NCBI GenBank assembly: GCA_038217425.1
Contig: JBBQPM010000215.1
Coordinates: 1-10,969, forward strand
Direction: 5' to 3'
DNA length: 10,969 bases
DNA from: JAIEPT01 sp038217425
GTDB taxonomy: Bacteria; Planctomycetota; Planctomycetia; Gemmatales; Gemmataceae
Of the stretch, positions 7,443-10,969 are shown in pieces. Position numbers and translations under genes: made by a program. A model generated the notes under the pieces. That model did no database searches and was not told the DNA's origin. It was given only the letters and a program-made list of their open reading frames with translations. Position 1 is the first letter of the stretch. Every line of letters starts with the position of its first letter.

Positions 7443-7678
7443 AAAATGCGAAAGAACTCAAAAAGGTCTTTTAGAGTGATGTCCTCTTTCCACAGAACCT
7501 CATATCCGCATCCGCCGTCGGCGCGGTCGGCAAAGTAGGCGTGAATGGTTTCTACGCGAGAAAGCCATCCCAGGCGTTCGATATGCGCGACGAAGCGCTG
7601 AGAACAGACGTTGGTCGTTAGGAACGACCGAAGGCGATCATCGCGACTGATGGTCCAGATTTGGCTCACGAGTCCCAT
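7439..7678 (-). CDS. Small protein of unknown function
   Basis: A 79-residue protein starting MGLVSQIWTISRDDRL and ending LKDLFEFFRIL. I do not recognise the family. The start at 7678 is supported by AGAGGA six bases before the ATG; a GTG at 7711 is a weaker option. It overlaps the end of the upstream gene by 41 bases and the start of the MT-A70 gene by 4 bases, which places it firmly in the operon. It has no membrane segment and a mixed alpha/beta composition, with SRVETIHAYFADRADGGCG in the middle. Confidence 0.68.
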   Translation of the reverse strand: MGLVSQIWTISRDDRLRSFLTTNVCSQRFVAHIERLGWLSRVETIHAYFADRADGGCGYEVLWKEDITLKDLFEFFRIL

Positions 7679-7925
7679 TGTTATCCTCTTCCCCCTTGTG
7701 TGGTCGCTCACGATCCTGTTGATAGATCCATGAGTGAGCCAAATCGAGAACTTTTGCCGCGACGAGCAGGTCGTCGCGGCCGAAATGATTCGACTCCTTC
7801 CAAACGTCGCCGTTGCGGAACAGCCTGGTAAGCGTCACGTTGTAACGCTCTCCCGCCCGGGTCATGTTGTGCCAGACGGCTGCTTTGATGAGGCCTATGC
7901 GGACCTCGTGAACGGGTTTGCTCAT
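7638..7925 (-). CDS. Conserved small protein, possible PC4-like nucleic-acid binder
   Basis: A 95-residue protein with GGAGG seven bases before its ATG. Residues 6-66 have alternating strands and a final helix: HEVRIGLIKAAVWHN, then RYNVTLTRLFRNGD, then VWKESNHFGRDDLLVAAKVLD. This layout (strand - IW.N - strand - R.F..GD.WK - F..DDL - helix) recalls small PC4/YdbC-type single-stranded DNA-binding proteins, but that is a resemblance I infer, not a firm match. The tail (70-95) is charged and probably disordered, and its codons overlap the start of the next gene. It lies 34 bases after the upstream gene in the same operon. Confidence 0.72.
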   Translation of the reverse strand: MSKPVHEVRIGLIKAAVWHNMTRAGERYNVTLTRLFRNGDVWKESNHFGRDDLLVAAKVLDLAHSWIYQQDRERPHKGEEDNNGTREPNLDHQSR

Positions 7926-7959
7926 CGCTTCGCCTCCAATTGAGATTTGACGGAGGGGG

Positions 7960-8175
7960 TTACTTGGCCTTTTCCCCGTTCGCCGGCACGGGCCTTCCCT
8001 CCGGCCGAATGACTTGGCCGGTTTTCAGATTCAAAAGCTGCCGGAATGCCTTCCAGGACAGGAAAGCTTCCTTGATGGTCCCGTCCTCGAACGTGACGTT
8101 GAGGCCGTCGGTTTCTTTGCCGGTTAAAGCACATGAGCCGATGCCGGTGCCATTGATGGTGACCTTGAAAGTCAT
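7960..8175 (-). CDS. Small protein of unknown function, first gene of the methylase operon
   Basis: A 71-residue protein beginning MTFKVTINGTGIGSCALTGK. The ATG at 8175 is preceded by AAGGAG at 7-base spacing, which decides this start over the longer frame open to 8280. It looks like a small all-beta domain (NVTFEDGTIKEAFLSWKAF) with a basic, Pro-rich tail. I do not recognise the family. It follows the terminator-like hairpin at 8257-8297, so transcription of the five-gene operon probably begins in 8176-8256, although no clear promoter boxes were found there. Confidence 0.72.
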   Translation of the reverse strand: MTFKVTINGTGIGSCALTGKETDGLNVTFEDGTIKEAFLSWKAFRQLLNLKTGQVIRPEGRPVPANGEKAK

Positions 8176-8256
8176 AACGAATCTCCTTGTGACAGTGCGA
8201 TCATGATTGAAAACCAGCGGTCTGTATGGCAAACTCGGGCCGAACCGAGGTGGACG

Positions 8257-8297
8257 ACAAAAGAAAGGGAGGACGGCCACATAAAGTGACCGCCTCC
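8257..8297 (-). terminator. Probable intrinsic terminator between the two minus-strand gene groups
   Basis: An imperfect hairpin pairs 8268-8280 with 8286-8297 (GGAGG/CCTCC and CGGCCAC/GTGACCG with one G-T pair and a bulged A at 8273) around a 5-base loop. On the minus strand the stem is followed by CTTTCTTTTGT at 8257-8267. It sits 15 bases after the stop of the 8312-8467 gene, the right place for a terminator. Confidence 0.5.
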
Positions 8298-8311
8298 GTT
8301 TAGTTCGATTG

Positions 8312-8467
8312 TTAAAGCATTAAAAAATGCTCCATTAACCGAACGACCAGTGCTCCGAGCAAAAAGAAGAACTGGTCTCGTTCGTAGTTTGGAACCTGTT
8401 TAACGGGTCCAAAACTCCAAACGTGTTTGGGATCAGGTTTGCGTTGTCCCATAGTCGTTTCGTCCAT
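8312..8467 (-). CDS. Probable small single-pass membrane protein
   Basis: A 51-residue frame beginning MDETTMGQRKPDPK with a hydrophobic C-terminal segment FFFLLGALVVRLMEHFLML (33-51). Starts at 8542 (GTG, with AAAGGA 5 bases upstream), 8467 (ATG) or 8452 (ATG) are all possible; I chose 8467 because the residues before it are Arg/His-rich and look like wrong-frame sequence. A competing frame (8335-8676, with a TTG start) covers the same DNA and reads protein-like around DDGLWTPERLQGIPSW, so the frame is not settled. The hydrophobic end shares LVV and HF with the upstream 113-residue protein. Confidence 0.42.
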   Translation of the reverse strand: MDETTMGQRKPDPKHVWSFGPVKQVPNYERDQFFFLLGALVVRLMEHFLML

Positions 8468-8620
8468 GAAGGAATGCCTTGCAGGCGTTCCGGGGTCCAT
8501 AAACCGTCGTCGCTCGCAGCGATGACGGGCTCCGTCGACCACCTCGGTCCTTTCGAACCATGGCGCTGCCGATTTTTTTCACTCTCGGGCAGGAAGAGAG
8601 GTACAGCAAAGTCGCCGGCG

Positions 8621-8962
8621 TCAGGGCGCCATGCGGGCGAGCTGCACGAAGTGCTGCAACAACGCCAACACGACAAGCCCTGCGAACCCGTGAAGAACGT
8701 CCCGCTTGCTCGGCCAAAGACCGCCTTCCGGCGAATTGGCTGGCAACGTTTCGGGCTTCAAAAGGATGGTCGCAATGTGACATCCTTTTTGCGCCGTACC
8801 GGTGCTGAGCATGACGAGCGTGGGCAAGGTAGCTCCTTCCAGAACGTGAACCTTGCCGGTTCGATCCTGGAATTCGATACGATGCACGCGCCGATTCATG
8901 ACGTTTCCGTTCTCCGCGAATGTGAACATCGTGTAGTGTTCACCGCCTTGTTTCAGTGCCAT
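8621..8962 (-). CDS. Small protein of unknown function with C-terminal membrane segment
   Basis: A 113-residue protein. AGGAGGG seven bases before the ATG gives a strong start. Residues 9-70 look like a beta-rich domain (HYTMFTFAENGN, HRIEFQDRTGKVHVLEG, ATLPTLVML), and residues ~89-107 (VLHGFAGLVVLALLQHFVQ) form a hydrophobic helix that could span the membrane. I do not recognise the family. It is the first minus-strand gene after the 704-base gene-free stretch, so a promoter or leader upstream of 8962 is expected. Between its stop and the next small gene, 8468-8620 has no frame I can call with confidence. Confidence 0.65.
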   Translation of the reverse strand: MALKQGGEHYTMFTFAENGNVMNRRVHRIEFQDRTGKVHVLEGATLPTLVMLSTGTAQKGCHIATILLKPETLPANSPEGGLWPSKRDVLHGFAGLVVLALLQHFVQLARMAP

Positions 8963-9084
8963 GGTCTGGCCCTCCTGTTGAACCTTCGCGATTGCCGACC
9001 CCTGTCGGTTTGCAAAGGGCGCTTCGAAAAGCTGCCACGGTCCCGAAGGAACGTCGCAGCGTCTCGCGAGCCAAGCGGGAGACC

Positions 9085-9113
9085 AAAAACAAGAGACCCG
9101 CTGGGTCTCTTGT
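9085..9113 (-). terminator. Strong intrinsic terminator on the minus strand
   Basis: A perfect 11-base stem (ACAAGAGACCC at 9089-9099 with GGGTCTCTTGT at 9103-9113) closes a 3-base loop, and on the minus strand the stem runs straight into a T run (9089-9085). The plus-strand side has no T run. No annotated minus-strand gene ends here, so the terminated transcript must come from 9114-9660, or this is an attenuator in the leader of the gene at 8621-8962. Confidence 0.75.
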
Positions 9114-9273
9114 CTCGAATCACGTGATGCGAATAACGCGCGGTCGTTCGCATAGGCATTGCCTCAAGCACGTGTCGATGATTGTCAGGAAACACGTTCC
9201 CAACCGATTGATGCACAGCATTCACGAATGCAGGCATCCCGTCGTGAAAGAACACTCTCGGACGGAAAGAGAG
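9114..9273 (-). ncRNA. Candidate structured minus-strand small RNA or attenuator leader
   Basis: Directly upstream of the minus-strand terminator lie inverted repeats ATGCGAA/TTCGCAT (9127-9133 with 9147-9153), ACGTGT/ACACGT (9170-9175 with 9192-9197) and CTCTC/GAGAG (9255-9259 with 9269-9273). A run of hairpins ending in a terminator and no credible gene is what a small RNA or a regulatory leader looks like. I recognise no known RNA family, the 5' end is unknown and no clear minus-strand promoter was seen. Confidence 0.3.
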
Positions 9274-9435
9274 GGAAAGAAAACCTCGGTGAATATCCTT
9301 GCCGATCTTTGGATCAGCGTTGATTCTGCAATGAAGTGTAACGGCCGTGTCGGGCAGGTTCTCCCTGTCTTTCGGCATATTCTGGCACCTTCGCACCTGG
9401 GTTTTGCGCTTTCGGACCATGCGGAGCGCGGCATT

Positions 9436-9463
9436 TTGAGAGTTGCCGTCGTTGTGCTAGACT
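9436..9463 (+). promoter_or_regulatory. Candidate sigma-70 promoter for the plus-strand gene pair
   Basis: TTGAGA at 9436-9441 and TAGACT at 9458-9463 are separated by 16 bases, an acceptable -35/-10 pair for a GC-rich genome. A start near 9470 would give a leader of about 195 bases before the ATG at 9667. Confidence 0.38.
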
Positions 9464-9518
9464 GCCGCCACTCGTCTGGAAGAAGTTCTTTCCACGCGTG
9501 GCCGAAGTAGACGATTGA

Positions 9519-9561
9519 ATCACCCTCTCAGCCGGCGTTCGTCCGCTGAGAAGTTGGTGAT
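9519..9561 (+). promoter_or_regulatory. Long hairpin in the leader of the plus-strand gene pair
   Basis: ATCACC (9519-9524) pairs with GGTGAT (9556-9561), and TCTCAGC (9526-9532) with GCTGAGA (9545-9551), leaving a small internal loop and an apical CGGCGTTCGTCC loop that can close two more pairs. Neither side has a T run, so it is not an intrinsic terminator. It lies between the candidate promoter and the Shine-Dalgarno sequence, so a role in the leader RNA is likely but unproven; a DNA-level protein site is the alternative. Confidence 0.45.
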
Positions 9562-9666
9562 GCCATAAGGTTCGGTCCTCCAGGTGCGGCGAAACTGGTC
9601 GGCGTTTGCCACGAGCAAATTCCGGCCGGTTTCGTTTCCACATCACCTATCTAAAGGAGGACTCCC

Positions 9667-10107
9667 ATGAAAACGATTGCCCGTTGGGATCACCTGGCCG
9701 AGTTCGGCATTGTGCCTCTTACAGGAGAATCCTGCGGCCTTGGCTATCGCATGCTCTGCGATGTTTCCGCCAAGGGAAAACTCATCCTCGAAAAATGCCT
9801 CGGCATCCACGGCCTGAATCTTCCGCCTAACTGGAACCAGGGTAGCGAGGCCGAGCCGCACGTTGGCAGCATCCTGCTGGCGCCCGAACTGCTCGAACCA
9901 ATCGCCGTATTCGCTCTCCTGGAGAACGGATGCAAGGAAGTTTGGAAGGTCGGGAACCAGGGGGTCCATGGCATCCAGTTCAACGATCCGCCGGACACCG
10001 CCGAATCCCTCAAGAAATGGCTTGGCATGGAAGGCCTTCGCCGGCTTGCCTATCGAGGGACCGCCACCGACCGCAACGTTCATCTCATGTCTGGCCGCGT
10101 GCAGTAG
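9667..10107 (+). CDS. Conserved-looking protein of unknown function
   Basis: A 146-residue protein with AAAGGAGG six bases before the ATG, the strongest ribosome binding site in the window. It starts MKTIARWDHLAEFGIVPLTG and includes CGLGYRMLCDVSAKGKLILE (23-42), a likely beta-rich core, then LAPELLEPIAVFALLENGC (71-89) and a C-terminal helix around DTAESLKKWLGMEGLRRLAYR. There is no signal peptide or membrane segment. I do not recognise the family. It is probably co-transcribed with the MutS-domain gene, which begins 34 bases after its stop, so the two may act together. Confidence 0.8.
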   Translation: MKTIARWDHLAEFGIVPLTGESCGLGYRMLCDVSAKGKLILEKCLGIHGLNLPPNWNQGSEAEPHVGSILLAPELLEPIAVFALLENGCKEVWKVGNQGVHGIQFNDPPDTAESLKKWLGMEGLRRLAYRGTATDRNVHLMSGRVQ

Positions 10108-10141
10108 CCAATTCATCTCATCCATTCTGAAAGGAAATTCC

Positions 10142-10969
10142 ATGGTCAAAACAGACACATCCCGGCCGACCCCGGCCGGAGAAGTGCCGCTTTCTCGCGC
10201 GGCGAAGCTGAAGTTCGTCATCCGAATGTACTCGCTCAAGCATTGGATCGAATTGGTTCGTCTTATCCGCTATCAGACGTTCCCGATGGAGAAAGCGAGA
10301 GAAGGGATCCAGCCCCTTGCGGAGCAATTTGGCAAGGAGCCAATGGCGAACGCGTTCGAAGCTCTCGTCGAGACTTTCACCCAGGAACAGGAGGCGTTTG
10401 TTCGTCTCAAACCACATGTCCGCCGCATGGCCCATCAAATGCTGGGCCCTGAACCGCAGCAAGTTCCTTCCACACCGGCGTCAGGCCCGGAAACGGTAGG
10501 AACGCAATCCCCACTGGTTGAACCGAAGAAGGGGAAGAAGGCAGACAAAGTTCCGCCAACGGATAAAAAAACGGCTTCCCCCGGCTCAGCCAGTCCCGAT
10601 AGCCTGATGCAGCAATACTGGGCAGCCAAAGAAACGAATCCTGGGATGCTTTTACTTTTTCGTATGGGCGATTTCTACGAGCTGTTTGACCAGGACGCGG
10701 AGGTCGCTGCCAAGTTGCTCGGGCTGACGATGACGACACGGGACCGGACGCTCGCCATGGCTGGCTTTCCGCACCACCAGCTGGAAGCTTACTTGCACAA
10801 GCTGTTGCATGCGGGCCAGCGTGTGGCCGTTTGTGAACCCGTGGAAGAATCGCTCGCCCGCGGGCCCATTCGGCGGAAAGCGACACGGGTCGTCACCCCC
10901 GGCTCGATGGCGGGTGACGACCAGACGGCACCATCACAGAAGGGAAAGTACAAGCAAGCTGCATCCGGT
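10142..10969 (+). CDS. Protein with a MutS mismatch-recognition domain (domain I) outside a standard MutS; 3' end off the window
   Basis: 276 codons open to the right edge from ATG 10142, with AAAGGAA upstream. Residues ~18-103 are helical and unfamiliar (AKLKFVIRMYSLKHWIELVR onward). Residues ~104-153 are a Pro/Lys-rich linker (KKGKKADK). Residues ~154-255 match MutS domain I: MQQYWAAKE at 156-164, FRMGDFYELF at 173-182 with the mismatch-wedging Phe-x-Glu (F178, E180), LTMTTRD, LAMAGFPHHQLEAYLHKLL, RVAVCEP, and the closing RKATRVVTPGS. In true MutS, domain I starts near the first residues and VVTPG is followed within a few residues by EALL and domain II. Here it starts at residue ~154 and is followed by a low-complexity stretch (AGDDQTAPSQKGKYKQAASG). 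So this is probably not the housekeeping mutS but an accessory protein borrowing its mismatch-binding domain. What follows is unseen. Confidence 0.85.
   Translation, partial: MVKTDTSRPTPAGEVPLSRAAKLKFVIRMYSLKHWIELVRLIRYQTFPMEKAREGIQPLAEQFGKEPMANAFEALVETFTQEQEAFVRLKPHVRRMAHQMLGPEPQQVPSTPASGPETVGTQSPLVEPKKGKKADKVPPTDKKTASPGSASPDSLMQQYWAAKETNPGMLLLFRMGDFYELFDQDAEVAAKLLGLTMTTRDRTLAMAGFPHHQLEAYLHKLLHAGQRVAVCEPVEESLARGPIRRKATRVVTPGSMAGDDQTAPSQKGKYKQAASG

Larger units (their letters stand above)
8963..9666. other. 704-base gene-free, hairpin-rich intergenic region between divergent gene groups
   Basis: Frames of 110-184 codons exist on both strands, but none has a Shine-Dalgarno sequence or protein-like composition, and those crossing 9085-9113 run through a strong terminator. 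The region contains, from left to right: the minus-strand terminator (9085-9113), a 10-base palindrome ATCACGTGAT (9119-9128), hairpins at 9127-9153 and 9170-9197, a small hairpin at 9255-9273, a candidate plus-strand promoter (9436-9463) and a structured leader (9470-9666). Confidence 0.6.

Noticed and set aside
8335..8676. 113-codon minus-strand frame competing with the short membrane protein
   Set aside because: It starts with TTG inside the upstream gene and has no ribosome binding site; part of it reads protein-like, so it is mentioned as an alternative but not called.
8953..9510. 155- and 184-codon frames on opposite strands of the intergenic region
   Set aside because: Both run through the strong minus-strand terminator, lack ribosome binding sites and have His/Arg-rich composition without recognisable domains.
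9519..9561. tRNA or intrinsic terminator
   Set aside because: The GTTCGT loop recalls a T arm, but there is no acceptor or anticodon arm; the hairpin has no T run on either strand.
10142..10969. Housekeeping mutS gene
   Set aside because: Domain I begins about 150 residues too late and is not followed by the usual domain II sequence in the visible part.

Overview
The window looks like chromosome of a planctomycete. The first gene carries the planctomycete-type N-terminal tag LExLExR followed by long cadherin/VCBS-like repeats, and several genes lack a clear Shine-Dalgarno sequence while others have strong ones. The lineage below phylum cannot be set from this sequence.

The window has two halves. 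Positions 1 to about 6340 hold a minus-strand surface and glycan block. In transcription order it contains a decayed glycosyltransferase remnant (5886-6341), a MidA-like methyltransferase fused to TPR repeats (3968-5794), a family 2 glycosyltransferase (3109-3954), a small class I methyltransferase (2675-3112), a 298-base gap with palindromes, and the N-terminal 792 codons of a very large repeat adhesin (1-2376, continuing off the left edge). The middle three are tightly spaced or overlap by 4 bases, so they are probably one operon that modifies a glycan or a surface molecule.

Positions 6418 to 10969 look like accessory, mobile-element DNA. Two short genes (8621-8962 and 8312-8467) are followed by a probable terminator. 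Then comes a compact minus-strand operon of five small genes: 7960-8175, 7638-7925, 7439-7678, an MT-A70 adenine methyltransferase at 6735-7442, and an excisionase/MerR-like HTH protein at 6418-6738. The last three are linked by ATGA overlaps.

A 704-base gene-free stretch (8963-9666) separates this operon from a divergent plus-strand pair. The stretch contains a strong minus-strand intrinsic terminator, several hairpins, a candidate plus-strand promoter and a structured leader. The plus-strand pair is an unrecognised 146-residue protein and an open-ended protein. The latter has a clear MutS mismatch-recognition domain (domain I) behind an unrelated helical N-terminus and a charged linker, and it is not followed by the rest of a normal MutS.

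The border between the halves lies near 6340-6420, where the glycosyltransferase is cut off at its N-terminal side. The most interesting items are the detached MutS-I domain protein with its structured upstream region, the methylase/HTH operon, and the broken glycosyltransferase at the presumed border.
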